Below are positions 16,970-24,831 of a stretch of DNA of 64,000 nucleotides, piece by piece. This stretch comes from Alistipes sp. (lineage in GTDB: Bacteria; Bacteroidota; Bacteroidia; Bacteroidales; Rikenellaceae): the NCBI GenBank assembly GCA_017416915.1, contig JAFQAN010000002.1:90669-154668 (forward strand), given 5' to 3'. Position numbers and translations under genes: made by a program. The notes under the pieces were generated by a model. It saw nothing but the letters and a program-made list of their open reading frames with translations. It was not told the origin of the DNA and did no database searches. The first letter of the stretch is position 1. Each line of letters opens with the position of its first letter.

Positions 16970-17536
16970 ATGGACTTGGCTCTTGCCCTGCAAATTATAG
17001 GCACTACACTCGGTCTTGTATATCTATGGTTGGAGTATAAGGCGAATATATGGGTGTGGGTTATCGGCGCTATTATGCCGTTGGTACACGGTGTGTTATA
17101 CCTCACTAAGGGCATCTATGCCGATGCGGCGATGCAGCTCTACTATGTCGCTGCGGGGGTCTATGGTCTTATGGTATGGCGTCGCAAGCCTAAGAGTAGC
17201 GATGATGGCAAGATACGCCATACGCCTGCGAACTGGATAGGGTGGCTTGTTGCGGTCTATGCGGTGCTACACGTAGTGCTATATCTGTTGCTTACCGAGT
17301 TTACCGACAGCCGTGTGCCATTTTTTGACTCTATGTCAACGGCACTCAGCATTACGGCTATGTGGATGCTCTCGCGCAAGCTTGTCGAGCAGTGGCTCGT
17401 ATGGCTTGTTGTGGATATGATAAGCGTTGGTCTCTATCTCTATAAGGGCATACCGCTTACGGCGTTGCTATACACCATTTACTGCATATTAGCTGTTGTG
17501 GGGTATATACGCTGGCACAAACAGAGCTTGGTGTGA
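16970..17536 (+). CDS. pnuT: PnuC-family thiamine transporter (PnuT)
   Basis: 188 residues, about seven membrane segments. LALQIIGTTLGLVYLWLEYK and the WxxG/GLYLYKGIPLTALLYTIYCIL end are PnuC-family signatures. PnuC proteins move a vitamin by facilitated diffusion, trapped by later phosphorylation. The riboswitch-controlled operon argues for thiamine rather than nicotinamide riboside. A thiamine pyrophosphokinase often follows in Bacteroides but is absent here. The final codons and the TGA stop (17534-17536) lie inside the left end of a palindromic element, so the element has set the C-terminus. Confidence 0.88.
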   Translation: MDLALALQIIGTTLGLVYLWLEYKANIWVWVIGAIMPLVHGVLYLTKGIYADAAMQLYYVAAGVYGLMVWRRKPKSSDDGKIRHTPANWIGWLVAVYAVLHVVLYLLLTEFTDSRVPFFDSMSTALSITAMWMLSRKLVEQWLVWLVVDMISVGLYLYKGIPLTALLYTIYCILAVVGYIRWHKQSLV

Positions 17537-17653
17537 TAAGGGGCAATCTGCGGCACATCCCAAAAAGTAAAGCACCACGGGCTGTACGTTTTAGTACTAT
17601 CCCGTGGTGCTTTCTTTTGCGATGCACCACATCTTACCCCTTCTCCCACCAAG
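17527..17653. repeat. 127-bp palindromic element, copy 3
   Basis: Ends CTTGGTGTGATAAGGGG (17527) and CCCCTTCTCCCACCAAG (…17653). The central hairpin AGCACCACGGG (17571-17581) / CCCGTGGTGCT (17601-17611) encloses the apex CTGTACGTTTTAGTACTAT, then TTCTTTT. The left end overlaps the last three codons of pnuT and supplies its stop. It likely acts as the terminator. Confidence 0.85.
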
Positions 17654-17674
17654 CTGCCTCGCACAGCCTCGCAC

Positions 17675-17915
17675 GACTGGGAATGACTGAGAACGCCTGA
17701 GAACGCCTGTGTTTTTCAGGGATTACGAGACTTCGAGACTTCGGGACTACGGGATATTGCGGGCGATGCCCGTGTTTTTTGCAGTCTCGTGTTCTCGTGT
17801 TCTCGTGTTCTCGTGTTCTCGTCGTCTCGCGGTCTTGTGGCGCGCTACCCAGTCGTTCACAGTCTTTCTCAGTCATTCTCAGGTATTCTCAGCTAATTGC
17901 GCGCTGCACAGCCGT
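17675..17915. repeat. Decamer/octamer/inverted-decamer satellite block C
   Basis: Linker CTGCCTCGCACAGCCTCGCA, three or four decamers (GGGAATGAC, TGAGAACGCC ×2), TGTGTTTTT, a diverged stretch with a CGGGCGATGCCCG hairpin, octamers GTCTCGTG/TTCTCGTG (17783-17838), then inverted decamers (CAGTCGTTCA, CAGTCTTTCT, CAGTCATTCT) to about 17900 and the end CTAATTGCGCGC. It is flanked by convergent genes. Confidence 0.8.
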
Positions 17916-18024
17916 CAAATTGGTCGTTAAACGCTATGCCGAGACGAACACCTACATTAAAGCCGCCAACAAAATCTTTGATAGTACCTCTGCCAAAGCC
18001 GAGTACCAATATTAATGTTTATAA

Positions 18025-18396
18025 CTATTCGTCAAATTCGATAACCGTACCCTCGGCGTAGCAAGTCATCTTCTGATAGAAGACGTAGAACAACGAGGTC
18101 GATTGCTTTACGGTTACGTTTACCAACGCCTGTGAGCCAGTGAGGTTAGCCTTCTTTGTGAGTTCTGCTACCGCATTGTTGCGCAGAGCCTTTTTGCTCA
18201 AACCGCCGATGCCGAGTACGTATGTGGCCTCTACCTCTGCCGATACGGTCTTAACAACGTGGAAGTTCTTCTTCGAAAGAACGACGTTTGTCTGGTTTAC
18301 ATTGGTGTTTGATGTGAGGTTTTGGCTGATTCCGCAACTGGTGAATAGTAGGGTAGCTGCTACGAACATAACAACCAAAGACAGAGATTTTTTCAT
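18025..18396 (-). CDS. Small lipoprotein of the DUF6567 type
   Basis: 123 residues. The lipobox is LLFTSC (Cys at about 21). The mature part (NVVLSKKNFHVVKTVSAEVE, YVLGIGGLSKKALRNNAVAELTKKANLTGSQALVNVTVKQS, MTCYAEGTVIEF) has the GIGGL…A…EL…AN…GSQALVN pattern of the small TRL/DUF6567 lipoprotein group. The function is unknown; it is probably periplasmic or attached to the inner face of the outer membrane. It is monocistronic and convergent with pnuT. Confidence 0.75.
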   Translation of the reverse strand: MKKSLSLVVMFVAATLLFTSCGISQNLTSNTNVNQTNVVLSKKNFHVVKTVSAEVEATYVLGIGGLSKKALRNNAVAELTKKANLTGSQALVNVTVKQSTSLFYVFYQKMTCYAEGTVIEFDE

Positions 18397-19017
18397 AACG
18401 AAAAAAGTTTTGGTTAGCGTCTCAACTCCTGTACGCTGTATTATTAAAACAGAAAGTGTGGAGTCGTTTTTCGTTTATCAGTATGAAGGTTGTGGAAAGA
18501 CCTGTGCAAAATAAACGTTACAATACCCCACACTTGGATAGTATGGGATGTATGCACAAGAACAGTGCATAGCCACATAACTATACCAAAGATGAGTGTT
18601 GTCCGTTCTGTCCATTTGCACTTGAAAACTTCCACATTTTCATACTCGGACAAAAGCGAAAAAACACTTTCGATATGTCTGCTATTTGAGTAATAGCACT
18701 ACAAAATTAAACAATTTTTCCGAAACGGACAACATCTGAGGGGGTATTGTTCAGAATTTTAAGGAATATTTTTATAATAAAAAAATAGTTTTTCCTCACA
18801 AACGCAAAAAAAAACTGCTATTTGCCGCTTGCAACTCCCCCTCTTCGCTATCTGCGCACTCCAATAATCAATATCTGTGTAGTATATATTACTCTGAAAA
18901 TCAAGTTGTAAAAGTTTTGTTGCTAAAAACATTGATATTTTATACAAAATATTCCAAATTTATCTATATATTTGTATTCGAAAGTATTTGTAGAACAAAA
19001 CAATTGGACAGATTAAA
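18397..19017. other. AT-rich intergenic region, divergent promoters
   Basis: About 620 bp, clearly richer in A/T than the genes around it. A minus-strand TAATTTTG (18703-18710) and a plus-strand TATATTTG (18967-18974, before the large lipoprotein) are candidate promoter elements. Short open frames here show no coding character. I see no stable hairpin with a T run and no known riboswitch. Confidence 0.5.
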
Positions 19018-21711
19018 ATGAAAAAGTTACTCTATTTATTGCTTTTTTCGCTTTTTGCACTCTCTTGCGAGACAGATAAGCAAGTAAATAACACTCTGCC
19101 CGATAGGGTTGAGATTACTGCCGACTCGAAGAGTATCGAGAATGACGGCTATGAGGGCGACCTCCCGTTGTGGGGTGTCGGCATAGGTGGCTCGTACTAC
19201 ACCGAGTACTCATTCGAGGTGGGTGATCAGGTACGTATCCTCTCTGATGGTGGTGTCGATGTTGTTATGACCGCCACGGCGTCGGGTAAGACGGGTATCA
19301 AGTTCGAGGGCGACTTCAAGCCACTGCTTGCGACGGATACCTACTACGCTCTCTATCCCGCTACGTTGGATATGGTTGATGGCAAGGTCATAGTTGATGT
19401 CGATAAGCTCAATCAGGATGGTACGGCAAGCCATGCGGCGGTGCTTGCAGCTATGAGTGAGAATGTTACGGGCGACAAGATTCACTTCGACTTTAAGCCT
19501 ATCAACGTAATACTTCACGTCGGCATTGATAATGGCGGTGTTATGATGCAGAAGGCTACATTTGATATACATCCCAATAACTACACGGGCTACTACTACG
19601 ACATCCGCACGGGCGAGAGTACCCCTATCGTGGAGAGCGGCAGTGAGGCTACGCCTCTGCAATTTACGATGGCGCCAGGTATCAAGGAGGAGTTTTTTAT
19701 CTCGTTGCCTCCCTATAAGCGCTCCGAGGGTGATTTAGTGGCTATGAAGGTTGAGGGCGTTGATGGCAGCTCGGCAGTCAAGAAGTTCGATATGAATGAG
19801 CTAAAAGCGGGCTACTCCTACACCACCATCGTCAATTGGCAGAAGCATGCGTTGTATGGCATATTCCCGCAAGGTGTCGGAGCATCCTATATCGACTCGT
19901 ATGTGGTATCGGATCACTTGGAGGAGATTCGCTGTTTAATCGTCCCCGAAGGTTATGAGGCGCTCACCGCCTTGGAGATTTTTGAGCATGGCGAGGCTGT
20001 AAATGGCGGCTCTGCGTCTGAGCGCATTTCGAAGCACAAATTCGAAGAGCTGACCGAGGATACAACCTATGTGATACTTGCCGCAGGACGCTACACTAAC
20101 GACGAGGGCGAGAAGTGTTACCTCTCGGCAAAGTCGGAGCCTATAACTACCGTGGCGCTCGACTCGTACGTCACTGTTAATCTTTTCAGCTACTCTCGCA
20201 CAGCTCACGCATATATCTATGGCTATGGTTATAACTACAAGACTGACGAGATGCACGCTCTGCTCTCGACAGATGATACGCTTACCGACGCCAAGGCGAT
20301 ATACGATGCGGGCGAGAAGATAATTTGGTCCTATAACAACCATAGTATAGATCCTTACTACGTCTCATACGTAGCGGAGTACGAGAAGTTGGTGCCTTCG
20401 ACAAAATATACTCTCTACGCCGTTGGTAATAAGGGTGGCTATTATCAGATGGAGAAGGTTTCGTTTGTAACCTCAGCTTTGGAGATAAATGCCAGGGTGC
20501 TGAAGGTTACCGAGGACTATATCTGGTGTCGTGCCGACCATACGGGTTACGACGAGATACGCTTCTACTTCTCCGAGGACCCCAACCTTACCGATGCAAA
20601 GGCGATTTTTGATATGGGCGAGGTCGCCAATAGCACTAAGAGCGGGTCGAATGGTGTATATCTCCAAACGCACTATCTTATGGGAGACTACATCCAAGAG
20701 ATGAAATATAACACCACCTATACCATCTATACCGTAGGTAAATACAACGATGGCGATAGCTACGGTCTTGCCTCTACGGAGGTTACCACTACGGGTTGCG
20801 ACCCGAAGGTTGTCTGCGGCGCACGTTCGAGCTACACCTTCTACAAGAATCATAACTTCGGTGTAGCAAACGAGATGCACACTGCTGCAATTGCGCTGGG
20901 CGCGTATGTCGAGGGTCCCAATGGTTCTGGCGCGCCTACCTATGCCTACTCTACGTACGAGGGAATTTGGGATAAAGACATCGTCTCGGCTGGAGTTGAG
21001 GTCTATACTCCTGGTACGTCGGACGTTATAAATGTGCCTCTACCCTTTGCCGATGGTTATATCGGAGCCAATTCGGGTGCCTATATTGGATATGAAGAGA
21101 TAGATTTGGGAACGTATGCCGCAAGAGCCTATATCTTGGTTGATGACGGCACTATGATATACTCTGATGAGATTATCTTGCACGTTACGGGTGTCCCCTA
21201 TGACACGGAGAATGGTGCTTGCCACGGTTTCTATACGACAGATAGCATCAATTGGTTGGATATGTACACCGATGAGCAACACAAATTCTACTGGGAGGAG
21301 TGCAACAATGGCGATAAGTCGGGTGTTGTTGCGTGGATGGGACACGATGGCGTAACGTTGCAGTCTAACTTGAAGGCGCCACGTTGGCCTCAGATACTAT
21401 CGCACAAGTTCTACATCCCTGAGCCATTCTACGTGCAGGGTTATATGAAGGCTTTACAGGCATCGGGCATAGACCCCGTTACGGTATCGTTGTCGCAATC
21501 AACCGAGATGGGTGGCGACTACGAGGTCAATGGCGAGCAGGAGCAGATGGTGGCTCTCGACCTCTATTTCCTCAAAACGAGGTCGGCTACTTCGAAACCC
21601 GTAAAGATGACAGATGAATATCCGTGTTTCCAGATTGAGCATGAATCGGCACTTCCGCTTCCTACCACATGTATCGAGAGGTTGAAGATTGAGTATTGCG
21701 AGGCACCGTGA
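19018..21711 (+). CDS. Large surface lipoprotein with fimbrillin-like N-terminus and beta-sandwich repeats
   Basis: 897 residues. Lipobox LFALSC (Cys17). Residues about 30-280 look fimbrillin-like (GDQVRILSDGG, YYALYPATLDMVDGKVIV, MAPGIKEEFFISLPP, ELKAGYSYTTIVNW). The next stretch holds at least three fibronectin III-like repeats marked by LTxxTTYxIYxxGKY-type strands (at about 345, 455 and 570: EELTEDTTYVILAAGRYTN, KLVPSTKYTLYAVGNKGG, EMKYNTTYTIYTVGKYND). The C-terminal 250 residues are not recognised. It is probably an adhesin or surface protein. The TGA stop falls in the left end of a palindromic element. Confidence 0.75.
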   Translation: MKKLLYLLLFSLFALSCETDKQVNNTLPDRVEITADSKSIENDGYEGDLPLWGVGIGGSYYTEYSFEVGDQVRILSDGGVDVVMTATASGKTGIKFEGDFKPLLATDTYYALYPATLDMVDGKVIVDVDKLNQDGTASHAAVLAAMSENVTGDKIHFDFKPINVILHVGIDNGGVMMQKATFDIHPNNYTGYYYDIRTGESTPIVESGSEATPLQFTMAPGIKEEFFISLPPYKRSEGDLVAMKVEGVDGSSAVKKFDMNELKAGYSYTTIVNWQKHALYGIFPQGVGASYIDSYVVSDHLEEIRCLIVPEGYEALTALEIFEHGEAVNGGSASERISKHKFEELTEDTTYVILAAGRYTNDEGEKCYLSAKSEPITTVALDSYVTVNLFSYSRTAHAYIYGYGYNYKTDEMHALLSTDDTLTDAKAIYDAGEKIIWSYNNHSIDPYYVSYVAEYEKLVPSTKYTLYAVGNKGGYYQMEKVSFVTSALEINARVLKVTEDYIWCRADHTGYDEIRFYFSEDPNLTDAKAIFDMGEVANSTKSGSNGVYLQTHYLMGDYIQEMKYNTTYTIYTVGKYNDGDSYGLASTEVTTTGCDPKVVCGARSSYTFYKNHNFGVANEMHTAAIALGAYVEGPNGSGAPTYAYSTYEGIWDKDIVSAGVEVYTPGTSDVINVPLPFADGYIGANSGAYIGYEEIDLGTYAARAYILVDDGTMIYSDEIILHVTGVPYDTENGACHGFYTTDSINWLDMYTDEQHKFYWEECNNGDKSGVVAWMGHDGVTLQSNLKAPRWPQILSHKFYIPEPFYVQGYMKALQASGIDPVTVSLSQSTEMGGDYEVNGEQEQMVALDLYFLKTRSATSKPVKMTDEYPCFQIEHESALPLPTTCIERLKIEYCEAP

Positions 21712-21825
21712 TAAGAGCGCATCAGCGCCGCCTCAATCATTGGGCTGGATGGAATGTACGCACAGTACTATCCATCCAGCCCAATCTCTTTATCGGCGAC
21801 ACTGCTACACCACTCTGACACCAAG
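21705..21825. repeat. 127-bp palindromic element, copy 4 (left end decayed)
   Basis: Right end CACTCTGACACCAAG (to 21825). Central hairpin GGCTGGATGG (21743-21752) / CCATCCAGCC (21772-21781) with apex ATGTACGCACAGTACTAT. The left end (CACCGTGATAAGAGCGCATC) keeps only GTGATAAG and overlaps the stop codon of the lipoprotein gene, so the exact boundary is uncertain. Confidence 0.7.
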
Positions 21826-21826
21826 C

Positions 21827-21954
21827 AATTTTTGTGATAAGGGGTCATCTGCGGCACTACCCTCATCTGCCTGAATGGGGATGTACGCCCAAGTACACCC
21901 CCATCCAGTCAGCCTTCGGGATAGCGCCACATCTAACCCCTTCTGACAAAAATT
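21827..21954. repeat. 127-bp palindromic element, copy 5 (alternative ends)
   Basis: Here the terminal arms are AATTTTTGTGATAAGGGG (21827-21844) and CCCCTTCTGACAAAAATT (21937-21954). The usual CTTGGTGT/ACACCAAG pair is thus replaced on both sides by AATTTTTGT/ACAAAAATT, keeping pairing. The apex is ATGTACGCCCAAGTACAC with arms TGGGG/CCCCA. A remnant of the satellite block (GCCCAGCCGTTCTCAGC) follows at about 21990-22006. Confidence 0.8.
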
Positions 21955-22009
21955 CATCTCGCTTAGGAGCGTCGTGATAGCGCACTGCCCAGCCGTTCTC
22001 AGCTCTCTT

Positions 22010-23203
22010 TCAATCGTCAGAGCCGAGGATGCGGCTACGGCGGTAGCTTAGAAGCGTAACGAGGGCGAGAAGCAGCGTAACGATGCCGTTGAAGATAAAG
22101 CCAAACGATGGCGACGCCTTATCGAAGAGCTTGCCGACAGCCTCGATAATGAAGGGCGCAACGAGTATTGCAAGGTAGTTTACCGCCATCGTTATCGAGA
22201 GCGCGAGGGTTGCAAGGCGTGGTGGCGAGTTTGTCGCCGCCTTATCGTAAATTATGGGCTGCATAACACCATATCCTACGCCCGTCATCGCTGCGCCAAG
22301 GATGAGTGTGAGGACGTTATGGCGGTTGAGCGACATAACAAGCAGCCCTACGCCCATAATCACCAGCGCCCACAGATTGACCCTCTTTGAGAAGATGCGC
22401 ACAATGCTGTTAAGCACGAAGCCTGGTGCCATTATCGCGAGGAAGAATATCGAGATTATAATACCCGCAACGGAGCTGTCCATACCATCACGTTCGACAA
22501 GAAACGAGGTGTTGAACGTAACAATCAGCGAGAGGTAGGTGATGGCAAAGTAGAATAGCATAAGCCCAAAGATAATACCACGGTTGATTGTCGTCTGCCT
22601 ATTCTGTGCGCCTTCGGGAGGCTCGGGCTGCGGGTGGGTATTGCGCAGGGCGGGGAGCAGTAGGAGTGTCGCCAGCGGAAAGAGATAGACCACAAAGGCC
22701 AAGTGCCACTCTATATCTGCCAACCAGCCGCTAAGTGCCGTGGCGAGTACCAGCGTAAGGTTGTTTATCGCCGAGCTAATGCCGAGCTGTTTGACGCGGT
22801 AGTCGCCCGTGAAGTAATCGACGATAAGTCCCGTTGAGAGGGGTATAACCATACCCGCACCGATGCCCATAATGCCGCCAATGGCGATAAGCCAGACAAT
22901 ATCGCGTGTCAGCATACACCCCACGCCGCTAAGAAAGAATATCGTCGTGCCGATACCAAGCAGTCGTAGTTTATTGCCCCTCACGGAGCGCTGTCCCGTA
23001 AGCAGCATCACGGGGATTATCATCAGCGACGGCAGCGATTCGAGCATCTCTATTTCGAGCTCTCCTGCGTGTGGAAATATGTGGTCCAATTCGCCCATTA
23101 TTGGCGAAATGGCAAGACCTGGGAGCGACACTATCGCCGAGACAGACCATATAGCCACTACGGCGGCAAGCCCCAGCGACCCTTTACCTGTTGTGATTGT
23201 CAT
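22010..23203 (-). CDS. Major facilitator superfamily (MFS) transporter
   Basis: 397 residues, about 12 hydrophobic segments. The first half has IGGIMGIGAGMVIPLSTGLIVDYF and a RxxxLGISSAINN loop, as in drug/metabolite MFS carriers (DHA1-like). A charged cytoplasmic loop (RNTHPQPEPPEGAQNRQT, about 195-212) separates the halves. Substrate is not identifiable. It is a single gene whose 3' end faces the large lipoprotein gene. Confidence 0.88.
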   Translation of the reverse strand: MTITTGKGSLGLAAVVAIWSVSAIVSLPGLAISPIMGELDHIFPHAGELEIEMLESLPSLMIIPVMLLTGQRSVRGNKLRLLGIGTTIFFLSGVGCMLTRDIVWLIAIGGIMGIGAGMVIPLSTGLIVDYFTGDYRVKQLGISSAINNLTLVLATALSGWLADIEWHLAFVVYLFPLATLLLLPALRNTHPQPEPPEGAQNRQTTINRGIIFGLMLFYFAITYLSLIVTFNTSFLVERDGMDSSVAGIIISIFFLAIMAPGFVLNSIVRIFSKRVNLWALVIMGVGLLVMSLNRHNVLTLILGAAMTGVGYGVMQPIIYDKAATNSPPRLATLALSITMAVNYLAILVAPFIIEAVGKLFDKASPSFGFIFNGIVTLLLALVTLLSYRRSRILGSDD

Positions 23204-23360
23204 AATTGCCTCTTTTGTTTGGCGCTATTACAACCACCATACCAACCTACGCCCGCGCGCGTATGCCTATTTATAAAGATGGACCACTTATAATAGAGAT
23301 GGGCCACGGCACGCTCTTAGGCGGCTCGTAGCCCATCACTCTGTATCTGTTATCGTCAGT

Positions 23361-24806
23361 TTACTCCTTCACGCAGCGTACGGGGAGCGCATTGGCACGG
23401 TGCATAGGGTAGTGTGCATCAAAGCCATTCCACGTGCGCGTTGTAGAGTTGAGGTTGAAGTACATCGCAACAGCGTCGTTGCCCTCGGTCGTCGTTGTCC
23501 AATAGTAGCCCGACCAAGGCACAGGACGCACAGGGTTGGTATTCACAATGTCGAGACGACCATCGAGGTAGTTGCGACGACCTGCTGCCGAGAAGAAGTA
23601 TGCGTTGCCCGTGGCGGTATCCTCTAAGTGCCAGCCATACATACCCTGAGCCTCCTGCCAGTTGATGGCGTCGTCCGTGGCCGATATTGTCAGCGTCGAG
23701 TATATCGAGCTGTCGGGGATGCGCCAACCTGCGGGGCAGGGGTCATTCTCGCTCTTGTGGCTCTCGCTCCACAGCGTATTGTCGTGTTCGGCGTATAGCC
23801 AGTCGTAGTCGTTGTCAGGGTTACCCTTGATGATGGCTACGGGGTTTGCGGTACTCCAAGCAAGTGTACCCGTCGTAGCTGATGATGTCTCGTATTGCAA
23901 CGCTACGCGCTCGTCCTCAATGTCGTACATCGCGTCATCCTCGTTGCCCGCGAAGTCCCACGAGAAGGGTCCTACAAGAGGTGTCTTGTTGCCCCACTGG
24001 TAGTACATACCATACGAGTTGAATATCTTGTCGCCATCCCTCTCGCCATTGCTGTTGCAGTCGGCACCGAGGTTGAGGTTCATGAGCGTCTTGCCATTGA
24101 GCGTGATAACCTCAGTGGTGGGGTCGCTGTTGGTTACCCAGATGTGCCAGCTCCAAATAAGCTCGCCCTCGGCATTACGAGCGCCAATGAGGGCGTTGCC
24201 CGCATATACCTCGTTTAGCTCCTCGTCGTCATCGTTTAGAGCCATCTCCAAGTAGAATGACGCCTTGCCATCGCGCAAATCTAAATACTTGATAAGGTCT
24301 CTTTTTGTCTGCCAAAGTATCTCGATACTCTCGGTTGCGAGTGGTGTCGAGCTGCCTCCTACGTAGGGGTTGAAGAGGTAGCGTGTCTTGGGCTTTGATG
24401 CTATGTAGCAGTTTGCAGGCGACTGCGTGAAGTCCACGTCGTTGTTTTGGAGTATTGCAACAAAGATTGTAACCTTTCTGGTGTTACCCGTCGGCGTGTA
24501 TCCCGTGAGGACCATATCGCCGTCTATCATCTCCTCGTCGTCGAACGATGTGGGCGCCGTCACGGTGATAGTACCTTCGTAGAGGTTGATATCATTGACT
24601 ACCCAGCCTTTGGGTATGGATGTTACCTCAATAGAGGCGATGTTCGAGCTGTCGAAGTTCGTCGTGCCACTCTCGCCAGGCATCCTTACCAAGATGCTCT
24701 CCGAGGGTACAGCAAACGAGCTTGTCTCGCTCTTCTCGCACGAGGTGGCAAGAGCCATTAGAACGAGGCTCATAAGTAGCGTTACGTTACGCAGTGTCTG
24801 TCTCAT
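23361..24806 (-). CDS. Lipoprotein with a C-terminal 'major paralogous' (FISUMP-like) domain
   Basis: 481 residues from the ATG at 24806, where a lipoprotein signal begins (MRQTLRNVTLLMSLVLMALA, lipobox LATSC). An upstream in-frame ATG would add 15 residues before the signal and is rejected. The N-terminal half is beta-rich (BACON or fimbrillin-like). The C-terminal 230 residues carry MYYQWGNKTPL, NDPCPAGWRIPD, GYYWTTTTEGNDAVAMYF and the final ALPVRCVKE. These are hallmarks of the Fibrobacter succinogenes major paralogous domain found in many Bacteroidota surface and fimbrial proteins. It is the last gene of a unit with the SPOR-like gene 25 bp upstream. Confidence 0.75.
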   Translation of the reverse strand: MRQTLRNVTLLMSLVLMALATSCEKSETSSFAVPSESILVRMPGESGTTNFDSSNIASIEVTSIPKGWVVNDINLYEGTITVTAPTSFDDEEMIDGDMVLTGYTPTGNTRKVTIFVAILQNNDVDFTQSPANCYIASKPKTRYLFNPYVGGSSTPLATESIEILWQTKRDLIKYLDLRDGKASFYLEMALNDDDEELNEVYAGNALIGARNAEGELIWSWHIWVTNSDPTTEVITLNGKTLMNLNLGADCNSNGERDGDKIFNSYGMYYQWGNKTPLVGPFSWDFAGNEDDAMYDIEDERVALQYETSSATTGTLAWSTANPVAIIKGNPDNDYDWLYAEHDNTLWSESHKSENDPCPAGWRIPDSSIYSTLTISATDDAINWQEAQGMYGWHLEDTATGNAYFFSAAGRRNYLDGRLDIVNTNPVRPVPWSGYYWTTTTEGNDAVAMYFNLNSTTRTWNGFDAHYPMHRANALPVRCVKE

Positions 24807-24831
24807 ATAGTAATTTTCGTTTTTTGACGGT

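Noticed and set aside
17527-17653. Insertion sequence
   Set aside because: No transposase ORF and no target duplication seen; the element is palindromic over its length. Non-autonomous MITE origin remains possible.
18444-18653. Possible 69-residue protein with a hydrophobic stretch (minus strand)
   Set aside because: A/T-rich codons unlike the neighbours, an overlapping plus-strand frame of equal quality, no homologue recognised and no signal for translation.
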